NCBI GenBank assembly: GCA_035578905.1
Contig: JAQJVL010000001.1
Location: forward strand, 3,340,001 to 3,404,000
Direction of reading: 5' to 3'
From: Stictocephala bisonia
Lineage: Eukaryota; Arthropoda; Insecta; Hemiptera; Membracidae
Length of the DNA: 64,000 nt
Shown here: positions 1-12,655 of the stretch, in pieces
Position numbering within the stretch: the first letter of the stretch is position 1
Layout of the letters: each line of letters begins with the position of its first letter
The notes under the pieces: generated by a model
Databases searched by the model: none
The model's input: only the letters and a program-made list of their open reading frames with translations
Told to the model about the DNA's origin: nothing
Program-made: the position numbers and the translations under genes

Positions 1-498
1 CTCTCCCATACATTTAAAATGGTGATTTGGGTCAAAGGGGGTGGGGGGTTAGTAGGCTAATCACTGGTTTCGAAAGGAAAATAGTCATCAAGGTCAAGAG
101 GTGAAGAACTGACTCCAGTTATAACAAATAAGAATAAGGGAAACTAAAATGATTAAGCGACATAAAATAATTATTATTATAAAGAGTAATAAATAGCATA
201 AGGATCACAGAGATACAAAATTATTAATAACTTAAATACACTAAAAATACTGTAACAGAATTTGAAATTATGGTCAGAGACTAACAAAAATGTAATTGAA
301 ACATGGGATTCCAATACCACAGCAAATATGTCAACAGCTAAGACTAAAATAATCGGTAAAATGAACAAAATGCATTCACCTAGAGAGAAAGAGGTCATAT
401 TGGACAAATAGAAAGAATACAAAGTGAAAATTGATTCAGTTGTTTCCCTACAAAGAAAAATAAGTCTAAAAGTAATATTGTATTAATAAATAAAGAAA
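1..498. other. AT-rich leader, no supported gene
   Basis: No recognised gene. A hydrophobic 81-codon frame with an ATG lies on the minus strand at 177-422; it has several strings of aliphatic residues but no diagnostic motif. Confidence 0.5.
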
Positions 499-566
499 CA
501 CGTACTTATTATAATTTTTAATATAATAAGTACGTGTCAGGACGCTGTCAGAATAAGGACAGCGTC
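499..566. repeat. two adjacent perfect hairpins upstream of the LINE
   Basis: The first hairpin has a perfect 15-bp stem (499-513 with 522-536, starting CACGTACTTATTATA) and an 8-nt loop. Four bases later a second has a perfect 9-bp stem (GACGCTGTC at 541-549 with GACAGCGTC at 558-566). They sit at the apparent 5' edge of the LINE. They could be part of its 5' region or part of the target sequence. Confidence 0.7.
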
Positions 567-597
567 ACCCTCTGCGTCCGCCTCGCCGGGCTCACCA

Positions 598-2046
598 GTG
601 TGTCTACCCCTCTCTCCATTGGTCTCCCAGACTATCAACTTCAAGGATACAAGGGATGCCTGGACTGAAACTGATCCTCTGTCACTGTGTTCCAAGGATG
701 ATCTAATCAGCAAAATTAATGAGCAAAAAAATACCCTATCCGCACTTGTTGATAAGATTCAAGAATTGACTTGTGAACTGGAACACACAAAAAGAGAACT
801 CACTGATTGCAGGTTGGCCCTGACCCTTAAAGACAATACTTACTCTGCCACTGATGGCTCTTCAGTCACTAACGTATCTCCTGACGTTAGCGTTGTTAAT
901 GATAATCAGTCTGATTCTATATTCGTTTCTGTTGCTGGTGGAAGACTGTTGACTGACGAGGAAGTTTGGAATGGGATGAGCTGTCTGAGAACTGATAAGG
1001 TTCAGGTGTTGACTCCTGCCGAGTGTCTCAACATCAGATTCTCTCCCGAGTCATCGGACGTTGCCAATTTAAATATTGGGAAAACTGCCACAACTAAAGT
1101 CATTCTTGCTCCTATAAGTAATGCTGGGCTGGACATTGAGACACAGCTGAACACAGAGGGTACACATTGGAGTCTGGTTGCTGTTGATGTTGTTGGTCGG
1201 AAGTATTGGCATTTGGACTCTCTACCAGGACTTAACTATCAACCTGCTTTGGAGTTTTCAAAAAAAATAAACAAATTTCTTAAACTTGGTAGGCTAGTAT
1301 TTAGACAAAAACAGTGCAATAGACAGACAGACAGCTACAGCTGTGGAATGGAGGTAATCAAGAATGCCAAATCCCAAGCAGATTATTTTAGTTTTGATTT
1401 ACCTGAGTCTGTAGCTAGGAGCAGCATTTTACCTAACTCTATTATTGAAAGTGATAAGTTTATTAATAAAAGTAATGTTCAGAACATTAATCAGACTGAG
1501 GATAAAAGTAATATATTTATTTTTGGTGACAGCCATGTAAGGGATATGGCAGCAATGCTACAATCTCACTTGCCTAAATATAGGGTAGTTGGTCATTGTT
1601 ATCCTGGAGCCTCTATGGAATGTGTAATCAATCATTTACATTTATGCAAAGGTCAATTACATAAGAATGACTTTGTTATCCTAATGGGGGGGACTAACAA
1701 TACGAGTGTTGACCACTTTTCTCGAGTGAACGCTAAACTACTTAATTTAATAAAACTATTACCATGTAAAATTATTTTCACAGAGATTCCTCTTCTTGTT
1801 GGCTGTGGTAATATTAAAGAATATGAGATTAACCAAGGTAACACCATGCTGTTTAATTTGGCAATGCAGACAGAGACACCATTTATCCTTGTAAACCACT
1901 GTCTTCAGACCGGCCACTACTTGAGAAGTGGTCAGCACTTGAATGTAAAAGGTAAACAATTAGTGTGTTCTAAGTTGAGTGGGTGGTTGTTTTGTGTGTT
2001 GCCGAATGGACTGGGCCCTGGTGTAGATCCGAAGACTTTTTTATAG
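598..2046 (+). CDS. LINE ORF1: coiled coil + Ulp1/C48-type protease + SGNH hydrolase
   Basis: 482 residues counted from GTG at 598; the frame is open back to 490 with no ATG, so the true N-terminus is probably missing. Residues about 34-78 look like a coiled coil. Residues about 110-270 carry a Ulp1-like cysteine protease signature: H190 in THWSL, D207 in WHLDSL, Q243 and C249 in QTDSYSCG. All four expected catalytic positions are present. Residues about 303-465 match an SGNH/GDSL hydrolase: GDSH at 310-313, a glycine block at YPGAS, GGTNN at 364-368, and H447 in GQHLNVKGK. The position three before that histidine, usually Asp, is Ser here. CR1-type ORF1 proteins are known to carry an esterase domain, and Ulp1-like proteases are known from NeSL-type LINEs. 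The combination in one ORF1 is what stands out. The frame overlaps the start of the endonuclease region. Confidence 0.8.
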   Translation: MCLPLSPLVSQTINFKDTRDAWTETDPLSLCSKDDLISKINEQKNTLSALVDKIQELTCELEHTKRELTDCRLALTLKDNTYSATDGSSVTNVSPDVSVVNDNQSDSIFVSVAGGRLLTDEEVWNGMSCLRTDKVQVLTPAECLNIRFSPESSDVANLNIGKTATTKVILAPISNAGLDIETQLNTEGTHWSLVAVDVVGRKYWHLDSLPGLNYQPALEFSKKINKFLKLGRLVFRQKQCNRQTDSYSCGMEVIKNAKSQADYFSFDLPESVARSSILPNSIIESDKFINKSNVQNINQTEDKSNIFIFGDSHVRDMAAMLQSHLPKYRVVGHCYPGASMECVINHLHLCKGQLHKNDFVILMGGTNNTSVDHFSRVNAKLLNLIKLLPCKIIFTEIPLLVGCGNIKEYEINQGNTMLFNLAMQTETPFILVNHCLQTGHYLRSGQHLNVKGKQLVCSKLSGWLFCVLPNGLGPGVDPKTFL

Positions 2047-2572
2047 AATCCGACATACCTGATCCTAATTGTAATACCTCTGAGATCACCGTCTTTCATC
2101 AAAATATTCAATCTGTTGCAACTAAAATATGTCCTTTAGAAGCTCTTCTGCACTCTCACAATGTGAATATAGCTTGTATTACCGAGCACTGGCTCACAAC
2201 TGACAACCGGACTGCTTTTCAGGTTGAAGGTTACAGTGTAAATAGTATATTCTGCAGGACTCAATCGTCAAGGGGAGGTGTTTTTATTTTAGTCAGGAAT
2301 GATTTCCCCTACTTGGTCACTGATCTTCAATCTATCTCCCACCTTAACAACGAGTTGCACTTTGAGTCTGCTGCAGTCTCTGTTGCTGCCCTAAATTTAA
2401 TTGTTCTGGCTGTGTACAGATCTCCTGCTGAGGATGTTAACGTTTTTTTGGAAAATCTTGAGGAAACATTAAACATTCTTGCTAAAAAGAAAATGAGAGT
2501 GTAGTCTGTGGTGATTTTAATATACATTTTTGGGATTACTTTGAGCCAAGTTTTCTCCATCTCCAAGACATC
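1983..2572 (+). pseudogene. LINE ORF2 N-terminal part: AP-like endonuclease, frameshifted
   Basis: Endonuclease/exonuclease/phosphatase domain that nicks the target DNA. The first part (1983-2504) has FHQNIQS (catalytic Asn), ITEHWL (catalytic Glu), a GGVFILVR strand and AVYRSP. Translation stops at TAG 2502-2504, just after an A-rich run near 2486-2494. The GDFNIHFWD motif then follows in the next frame from about 2507, and the final SDHYAQI motif appears after 2573. All expected catalytic motifs are therefore present but split by what looks like a single-base indel. No ATG is visible; the start overlaps the end of ORF1, as is common for LINE ORF2. Confidence 0.8.
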
Positions 2573-4258
2573 TTGAATAGTTTTTCATTGGATATAAAAA
2601 TCAAAGATGTGACCAGACCAAATGCATCGGGTGGATCATGCATTGATAATATAATCACTGATATTGACCCAGATGATATATCGACAAATGTAGTCATGTC
2701 CTGTATATCAGATCATTACGCACAGATTGCCACCATTGTCAACCACGATGATAAACCAAGACCACCCATAATTATGAACTACAGAAGATACTTTTCTCAA
2801 ACCAATGTCGATAAATTATACTCTCTTCTTGAAGAGCACCAGTGGGACGCCGTTTTTTACAGTGACAATGTTGATAGACAGTTTTCTATATTCATGGATA
2901 TCATAGTGTCAAATTTTAACTTATCATTTCCACTTGTGAAAACCAGATGCAAAACGAAGTCTAAGCCCAAATGGTTTACACGTGATTTACTAAAAGTTAA
3001 AGAGAATGTTAAAGATCTATATATGATTCAGCGGGACTTTCCTACTGAACTCAATCGAGTTACATACAAAAAGAAACTAAAAGAGTATCACGATTTAATA
3101 GCCAATGAAAAATGCTCATACGCAGAATCATACATTCAAAGTTGTAATAATATCGGAAGAGCTACCTGGAAAATTGTAGCTGACTACTCCGGTAGAGGCG
3201 GCAAAGCAAGTAGCATAATACAGGAAGTAAATCACAACGGTAATGCTGTGCAGAATCCTGATAAAATTGCAGAATTGTTTAACAATCACTTCAGTTCTAC
3301 TAATCAACATCCAAACTGGTCTGCGCCTGCTGTTTCTTCCTCCAATAATATTTCAGTGCAGACCCATTACAGCTTCTTCATCTCTCCAGCTTCCTGTTCT
3401 GAGGTTCATAATGCTATATTGTCTTTGAAACCCAGTACATCTACAGACATTCATGACATATCTCCCAAAATTCTTAGAGCGGTGGCTGTTCCTCTTACCA
3501 CTCCATTGACTATTCTTTTTAATAACTCCATTTCACAAGGTATATTCCCCTCATATATGAAACTGGCCAAAATTATTCCAATATTTAAGAAAGGCTCTAG
3601 ATCATCTCTCAGTGACTATAGACCTGTCTCCATTCTCCCAACTGTAAGTAAGGTCTTTGAACGCCTCATCTGTACCAGGTTAACTGAATTTATAAGTAAA
3701 TATAATCTTCTGAGTCCTACTCAATTTGGATTTATTAAAGGAAATTCTACTTCTGACGCCATCAATGAATTTCTTCAGAAAGTTATTACAGCCATCGACA
3801 ATAACCAGTCTACTGCAGGAATTTTCTGTGATCTTAGTCGAGCTTTCGACACTGTAAATCATGAGAGACTTCTCTACAAGTTGGAGGCGTATGGTGTTAG
3901 AGGAACGTCCCTGATGTGGTTCAGATCCTACCTTTCAGATCGCAGTCAGCGTGTCCAAATCACAAATAGCTACGATCGAGTTCTCTCAGCTTCCTTGCCA
4001 GTCGATTCAGGTGTCCCACAAGGCTCAATACTTGGGCCCATCCTGTTTTTGCTCTACGTCAATGACTTAAGTAGAAATATTGTGGGTCATGTAGTGCAAT
4101 ATGCCGACGATACTAGTGTGGAATTGCAAGCAAATCACCTGCCACTTCTGGATATCCAAATAACCACTACATTGAACTCTCTCAGTGAGTGGTTTTCACA
4201 AAACTATATGTCAATGAATAAAGAAAAAACACAAATTCTAAAATTTTCCTTACATTGA
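2507..4258 (+). pseudogene. LINE ORF2 central part: end of endonuclease and reverse transcriptase
   Basis: This frame continues the endonuclease (GDFN, SDHYAQI) and holds the reverse transcriptase palm. Visible RT motifs in order are: KLAKIIPIFKKG with DYRPVSILP; FGFIKGNST; DLSRAFDTVNH (motif A, catalytic Asp); GVPQGSILGPILFLLYVNDL; QYADDTSV (motif C, YADD); and NKEKTQIL. It stops at TGA 4256-4258, but the continuation (YIDDIHGGSVRFLGIYVD) is read in the next frame from about 4251. A second one-base frameshift near 4240-4255 is the likely cause. All RT catalytic aspartates are intact, so the damage is recent or mild. Confidence 0.88.
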
Positions 4259-4883
4259 CGACATTCATGGAGGTTCTGTTCGATTTTTGGGTATTTATGT
4301 CGATTCAAACTTAAAATGGGACACTCAGATTTCAAATGTATGCTCTAGGATGAGCTCTTGTTTGTTTTCACTTAGATATCTCTCTGGCTTCCTCAACACA
4401 TCTTTTTTAAAGATCATATATTTTGGATACGTTGTTCCTGTTTTGTCATATGGAATCATGTTCTGGGGGACGGCCCCAGTAACATCATTTAATAGAGTTT
4501 TCAAGCTTCAAAAACGGGCAGTTAGGATTGTTTTCGGTCTGAGATTTAGAGACAGCTGTAGGCAGGTGTTCCGTGATCAGTCTATTTTAACCCTTCCATC
4601 CTTATTCATTTACACTTATGCTCTGTTTGTTTTTAAAAATCAATATCTTTTCCCTACCCATAGTCATCCCTACAACACAAGAAATAAAAATAATTTTATC
4701 ATACCTCTTCATCATAAAGCCATATTTCAGAAATCATCTGCATATCTTGGCCCGGTCATATTTGGCAGCATCCCAGATAATATTAGAAAAAGTGATAGTG
4801 AGAGGGTTTTCAAAAACAGGTTAAAACAATATCTTTTAGACAAGGCTTATTATTCAATAGACGAGTTCTTAAGCAATCAATGA
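4251..4883 (+). pseudogene. LINE ORF2 C-terminal part (thumb and tail)
   Basis: Continues the RT in a third frame with VRFLGIYVDSNLKWDTQI, then the thumb-like LSYGIMFWG, LQKRAVRIVFG and the YNTRNKNNF ... GPVIFGSIPDNIRK ... FKNRLKQYLL tail. This tail is characteristic of Jockey/CR1-group LINEs. The natural stop is TGA at 4881-4883. It is followed by about 150 bp of 3' UTR. Confidence 0.85.
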
Positions 4884-5011
4884 TTTTCACTGATAGGTAT
4901 GACTGTTATATTTAATTATGTTCTTATATATATCATTGTTTTTTAAACCATTTTAGACCTTACAAAAACACTGATTGACTATGTTCAAAACATTGTTAAA
5001 TGTCAATGAAC

Positions 5012-5017
5012 AATAAA
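5012..5017 (+). promoter_or_regulatory. polyadenylation signal of the LINE
   Basis: AATAAA lies 17 bases before the short A tract that ends the LINE, the position expected for a poly(A) signal. Confidence 0.6.
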
Positions 5018-5289
5018 CGATTTGATTTTAAGTTAAAAAAATATAAGAAGCAAATAATAATGCATTTTAAATACTGTATAATCCTTTCTTTATCAAAGCC
5101 TACCTCTCGCAAACATAATTCCACAATTTCATTCCTCACCCATTCATTATGGTTGTTCGTCTGGGCGCCCAGTTTATAATCTAAGGAATTTTGTTCTGGA
5201 TTTTATCGCAACTGCCGCTAAGAGTAGTCAAGATCCTGACTCACTAACAAACTAGCAATGTATTCCCCTCTCCCTCTCCATCTCTCCCT

Positions 5290-7170
<1,881 letters not shown>

Positions 7171-7256
7171 TACACTAACAGTACTAGTGACCCACCCGCC
7201 CTTGCATGTACAGTGGTAGTGACCCGCCGCCCACCCCATACACTTATAGTAGAAGT
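7171..7256 (-). repeat. degenerate units of the 36-bp G/T-rich minisatellite
   Basis: Two to three imperfect units with the order CCCACCCGCCC ... TACA(G)TGGTA ... GACCC, matching the unit of the arrays at 12 kb and 21.5 kb in the C-rich orientation. Confidence 0.6.
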
Positions 7257-8464
7257 GAGTTTTCGCTTTGGGTGTTCGACTTTGTATTTACTGTTTTGTA
7301 AATAGTATTCTGTTTTAATATTGTTATTTAACAAACGTCAACCATAAACTTTTTCATATTGTATTACTGTATATTACATTATTAAATTATAACTAGTGGC
7401 TTGTAAGGGCAAAAGCCCTTAAGTAAATAAAATACAAATGTTGCTGTTAAATATTTAACGTATAATGTTAAATTATAAATAGTTTTGTAAAACTCAAACA
7501 AAGTTACCCATGTAAACACTGGTTTGTTCAGTTGAATACCAGCTTCTATAAATGGTTTGCCTTGTGCCTTATTAGTTTGGATATACAACACTAACAGCTG
7601 GAATATTGCATTGTTAACTTATTAACAGCTGGAATATTTAATGAATAATACCACAATATAAAACACACAAAAGTTAGAAACCTTCTTAACATAAGATTAA
7701 CATGGAAACTTTGAGGGCTGATGGGGTGGAGCCCTTAAAGCGGATCACAACACTTATATTTTTCCCACCATTTACAATATCAGAGGTTTAAAATTAACCA
7801 TTTCCGAAGGCCGTAGGTGAAGTAGGCCTATAACGCATGGAATTTTTACTCAACCGATTTGCCTTACGAAATGAAATATATATAGGATATAGGACTAATG
7901 AGTTTGTATTATCATGGAATAATTTGTACACATTTCTTTATACTGTAGGCCTACAACAAATATGCTTACTTTCTTTTGAAAATGTTTACTATATGTTTAC
8001 AAGATATATTTTAGCAAACTAAGTTCACGTATTATATAGCACTAACCTAGTATTTTATTATTGTAAATAATTCATGAAATGTTTGACAAATCATTTTATG
8101 TATTCAACTAATATATAAACTAATATCAGAACCTTGGTCGGTTCTGACTCATTATGTCACTCATGGTATGTTACAGTATTTAGGTACCGGTATCGCTTTA
8201 TTTTCATTGTTGGTCATTTTTAACAGTCGTGTTTTTAAAAAATCGACTGATCGTAAGCAGCTTTTTAAAAATCGTCATATTATGTAATTTGTGTAGGCCG
8301 ATTCAAATTATATTAAATTAAGAACTCCAAAAATACTGTGAAATATTTTTTTCGCCTCAACAATCTTGACTTTTGCATTACCAGTGGGTAGAATCAGGTT
8401 AATATTTTACGAGAAAACACGTTTATACCGTGGAAATAACGTCTTGTATGAAAAAACAAGAAGT
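7257..8464. other. no recognised gene
   Basis: AT-rich. It contains two copies of the palindrome TAGGCCTA (near 7825 and 7948), a motif scattered through the window. Nothing else identified. Confidence 0.5.
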
Positions 8465-9062
8465 TTAAATGTTTGAAAATTTTATTTTTCGATTAGTCTC
8501 CGTTATTTTTTGTGATTTTTCCATATTTTTTTTAATTCGATGTAGTTTTCGTGCTGAACACGAATTTGAAAACTATTTTGGTCCAGGACAATTATTTCTC
8601 CAGATATCATGGAAAAACTACGTTCGCAAATCACCTATGACGCCCATATGCATCATGTTAATAGGAGCTTTGGCTAGCCACCAAAAACAAATGAGCCCGT
8701 ATTATTGCCGGAGTGACGGCAGGCAGGCAGTCACGGATGCTAGGCATCCGAATTTAATGCACAATATGAATTTTTGTTGATCCTATATAGACGATTAGGA
8801 TAAGTTAGGTTATCATTTTAAAACCAATTATATATTCTTATCATCATTAAAAAAACAAGCAAAATGAAAAAGAAAATGTAGACAATTTTCAATTTTTAAA
8901 GCAGTTGGTTTTTTCACTATCACATAATAAACTAGTTTTCGATTTTTCAGTAAACAACGAGTTTTCCACGGCTAAAATCAACATCCTCAAAAACTATTAA
9001 CTCATATTTCACCACTTTTTCAATTAAGAAATCGCATTTTCAGAGGCTTCCAGAAAGTGCAT
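8465..9062. repeat. dispersed repeat family R1, copy 1
   Basis: Two blocks recur at 49-50 kb. The block around 8555-8580 (GAACACGAATTTGAAAACTA) matches the one around 50255-50285. The block 8850-9060 (TTTTCACTATC, GAGTTTTCC, ACTTTTTCAA, GAAATCGCATTTTCAGAGGC) matches 49125-49325. No coding potential was recognised. This is probably an old transposon of unknown type. Confidence 0.6.
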
Positions 9063-9434
9063 AAATACCGCCATTTATGTTTTTATTCTTTGTTGGCTGA
9101 TTAGCTCCTCCTTCATCACTATGTCGTCTTGTGCATTGTCTATGAAGTCGACTTAACAAAGCCAAACATTCAGCTAGATGGAGGCTGTCTATTTGCGTGG
9201 TGCGCATGCGCAAGATTAATTGATGCATGCCAAATTGGATTTTACACTAGCAGCAAACCATAGTGGGAAGCCGAGTAGTGGTGGAAAACGACCGCCCACT
9301 TTCGATTAGATTCACTTGAATGGAATTGTGGTGGGTGGGCAACCATCTCACACCATTTCGTTCCACATTCTCCTTCCACTAACTCACAATCTGAACAAAC
9401 TCTCTCTGTCGCTTTCAAATAACTACTCTCCTAA
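9063..9434. other. no recognised gene
   Basis: Nothing identified. The reading frames here have no recognisable motif. Confidence 0.4.
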
Positions 9435-9530
9435 TACATGTTAGTATAGTGGTATTGACTTTCCCGCCCACTCCTACACACACAGTTGTATTTGCCCAAC
9501 CTCCTACCCATGGGGAAAGATGCTACCCCC
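9435..9530 (-). repeat. degenerate units of the 36-bp minisatellite
   Basis: Pattern ...AGTGGTATTGACTTTCCCGCCCACTC...TACACACACAGTTGTATTTGCCC..., recognisable as two decayed units of the G/T-rich minisatellite in C-rich orientation. Confidence 0.5.
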
Positions 9531-9767
9531 CTAAGTCGTACTAATTTTCATTTTTTAATATTTGTAATTTATAATTTCTTCAATTAATGGCGTATGATAA
9601 TATTTTATAAAGGTATACCTACTATCGGATTCAAAAAGCAATATACTCGAGTTTGAACCTCTGCTACAATAGGCCTAAAATACTCATCCGATTTCGTTGT
9701 GTTGTACTCCAAAATTTAGCTTATTTAATTCTACGTAATTTCATATAACTTACATGTTTTTTTAAAA

Positions 9768-10390
9768 ACTAAGACTTTTTATAGCAAGTAGAATACAAAC
9801 AAAAAAACAAGAAATTTTAGCATATTCGGAGCTCAACTTAAACATTTCTAAAACAAAAAGTACTAAAGATAAAAAAGGATCTTTGTTGTTGTCACCGGGC
9901 GTTGAAGTGGTAGACTACCATGCCCTACTGCCTTCCAACAAACAGGCTGTAGAAAAAGGTAAAAATGTGTTAATTAGTTATTCAAAAACTGTAAAAAAAA
10001 CCTTCGACTGTGTGTCATGTTAATAATAATTTACGTACTTCTAGTTGCAGTGTAAATACTTCTTCCTTGAATTGTAACAATGGTCACCTGAAGAGACAGG
10101 TATGCTTGGATCGTGTGAGGTTTCTGATAGTGTCACTGAGAAATGTTTTACAGGATATTTTTATAGTTCATACCAACGAAAGTAAAATGAAATGGGTAAA
10201 AGTTGAGTCTAAAAAATTTGAGCAAAGAAAAAGACAAACAAATATTAAAAGTATAACAAATGTAAAAGTAGCTCTAATATTGTTAACAAAGCAAAAGAAT
10301 TATAACGTTTATTGTAAAAGCATATTTGATATTTTAGGGAAAGATATGCCTAACAGTAACGTAAATAAAAATAACTTTAGTAATACGTGA
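9768..10390 (+). pseudogene. unidentified broken reading frame
   Basis: An open frame of about 84 codons ends at TAA 10021-10023. Its sequence does not look random: it contains LLLSPGVEVVDYHALLPSNK and ends TFDCVSC. A second frame (10010-10390) starts just before this stop and runs another 126 codons, rich in Lys, Asn and Val. A single frameshift near 10010-10020 would join them. I do not recognise the protein. There is no ATG at the left end, so it could be a retroelement ORF1 fragment or a decayed exon. Confidence that it was once coding is low to moderate. Confidence 0.3.
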
Positions 10391-12006
10391 TGAAACTTTA
10401 ACCACACGTAAAGAAGGTTGTTTCTTGTAGTCTGTCCAAATTCTAGAATTTTTAGTAGGCCTATTTTACAAAATGTTTTGTTGTAATTTTTGTAAACTTG
10501 AAATCTTAAAAATGGTTGATCATACAAACATCCAAAACAGTTAAAAAGTAGGTATCGGATTGAAAATAAAGTAAGATTATAAAACGGTAGGCCTAAGTGC
10601 AATAAAAAATCTTACGATTTTATATCACATGATAATTCAACAGACATCGATGTGCACTCATGTGTAAGCAAATCCCGAGACTCAGCACTTCAAAACTAGT
10701 TTCAACTGAGCATTTCGGCGTTGCCGAATCGTGCACCTGGAAGATTTTAAACAGTGCACAAACGGTTTATTACTGTGGAACTATTGAACAATTAATCAAC
10801 CATGTTTTCTATCTAAATTCAAACCATTTTTAAAACACCTTTTGTCATGAGGCTTTGAACCTCCAACGGCAGGTTTAAAAATGTTATAGTTCTAAAAAGA
10901 TTGTCAAATTAAAAAATAACTTATTTAGAGGATATACAATTATGTAAATTTCACATATAACAAGCTGAATGTAACGTTAAAATGAGAGCAACCCACTATA
11001 TTGGTAATTTGAAGTATGTACTTATCACATTTCTAGTAACTTTGAGTGATTCATCAGCCTCTAGCTGTAACATGTATACCTGTCGTTCATAGATAATAAG
11101 TCCCCTAAAAATCCCCTATACGGCGTGGAAGTCCAGGCTCAAAACATTGCATATATTAGGCAGAATGTCAAGTAAAAAAAGTTTTAATTTGTTGTTTTGT
11201 TTATTTGAAGTATAACACTTCCTCTAGTCTAGGTGTATCACACTAATAAGGTCTCCAAACTTTGAAAGCAGAAGGGAAGTTATTCAGCCGAGGGACCAGT
11301 CGTAAATTAGCAACAGTAGCGACAGGCGATGGTCTGCAGCGTCGCCCACACCCCCTTATTATAACTCGCGCAACCTGAACCTTGCTCTGGCTGCCTGCCC
11401 TGTGAGTGAGGGTGCGGACGGGAGCGTGGGGCAAAACCCATGCCAGCCTGTAAACATTTGTTTTCTTTGAAAAAAGTCGACCAAGTTTATGATTTTATTG
11501 CTCTCAAAGAAACGAGCCCTTCCCTTAGTAGGGTCTCATTGTACTCGAGGAGACCGACACTTCACTGTATCATAATGAGAAACTTGAAAATATACCGACG
11601 AAAATTCAACTAAAGTTGAAATGCAAGAATGACTGCAAGAAACGTAATATTATAATAACGGCCTATCAAGGTTATAGATAAAAAATAGGCATGCCTTCGT
11701 TTATCATCCAAACTTATTTCATAAGTGTTCAGTATAAAGTTAGAAAATATAACTTATTTATTATGGAAGTCCTGAAGAGCTATTTCAGTCTAATGAATCG
11801 GAACATGAGTTATCATCTGACCTAGAACGACTGTGGCTTCTAATTTCTTTATATGTTACTTTTTTAACATAGCTGCTTATCAAACAAAAAAAAATGTTAC
11901 GAGGAATTTGGGTTTCATGGTCATGATTCCCGGACAATCTGCCCAGATAAATTGGTTAGGGTACTAAACCCTCGTCAGACTGCGAGAGCCGGATACCACC
12001 GTACAT
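10391..12006. other. no recognised gene
   Basis: AT-rich with a GC-richer patch at about 11240-11460. Two TAGGCCTA palindromes lie near 10458 and 10589. No coding motif or element end seen. Confidence 0.5.
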
Positions 12007-12655
12007 GTGTGGGTGAGCGGGTGGGTCAATACCACCTATGTGTATGGGTGGGTCAATACCACCTATGTGTATGGGTGGGTGGATGGGTCAATACCACCTA
12101 TGTGTATGGGTGGGCGGGTTGGTCAATACCACCTATGTGTATGGGTGGGTGGGTGGGTCAATACCACCGTACATGTCTGGGTGAGCGGGTGGGTCAATAC
12201 CAGCGTACGTGTGTGGGTGTGCAGGTGGGTCAATACCACCTATGTGTATGGGTGGGCGGGTGGGTCAATACCACCGTACATGTGTGGGTGGGCGGGTGGG
12301 TCAATACCACCGTACGTGTGTGAGTGGGAGGGTGGGTCAATACCTCCTAAGTGTATGGGTGGGAGGGTAGGTCAATACCACCGTATGTGTGAGGGTGGGC
12401 TGAGTGGGAGGTTGGGTCGCTACCACCGTACGTGTTTTGGTGGGCAGGTGGGTCAATACCTCCTATGTGTATGGGTAGGAGGGTGGGTTAATACCTCCTA
12501 TGTGTATGGGTGGGAGGGTGGGTCAATACCACCGTACGTGTGAGGGTGGGCTGGGTGGGAGGGTGGGTCGCTACCACCGTACGTGTGAGGGTGGGCTGGG
12601 TGTGAGGGTGGGTCGCTACCACCGTACGTGTGAGGTTGGGAGTGTGGGTCAATAC
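12007..12655 (+). repeat. G/T-rich minisatellite (units of about 36-48 bp)
   Basis: About 16 imperfect units of the form GGGTGGGTCAATACCACC + (G)TACGTGTGT or TATGTGTAT + GGGTGGGCGG. Because many units are multiples of 3, long spurious frames with a 12-residue period (VNTTYVYGWVGG type) run through it. The same unit forms the inverted array at 21.5-22.8 kb and isolated decayed units at 7.2 and 9.4 kb. Confidence 0.92.

Larger units (their letters stand above)
538..5042 (+). mobile_element. non-LTR retrotransposon (LINE), Jockey/CR1-like, 5'-truncated
   Basis: A two-ORF LINE: ORF1 at 598-2046, and an ORF2 encoding an AP-type endonuclease then reverse transcriptase from about 1983 to 4883. The 3' UTR ends with AATAAA at 5012-5017 and a short A-rich tail near 5034-5042. 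ORF1 is open from 490 but has no in-frame ATG near its beginning, which suggests 5' truncation, the usual outcome of target-primed reverse transcription. ORF2 carries two frameshifts, so this copy is not autonomous. The C-terminal region (YNTRN, then SIP..IR and FK..LKQYL patterns) resembles arthropod Jockey/CR1-group elements. I could not assign a clade or find a convincing target-site duplication. The left boundary is approximate. Confidence 0.85.

Noticed and set aside
11952..12543. Long frames with 12-residue repeats in the 12-kb minisatellite, and similar ones at 21465-22169
   Set aside because: The unit is a multiple of three so several frames stay open on both strands; no start context and no non-repeat domain.
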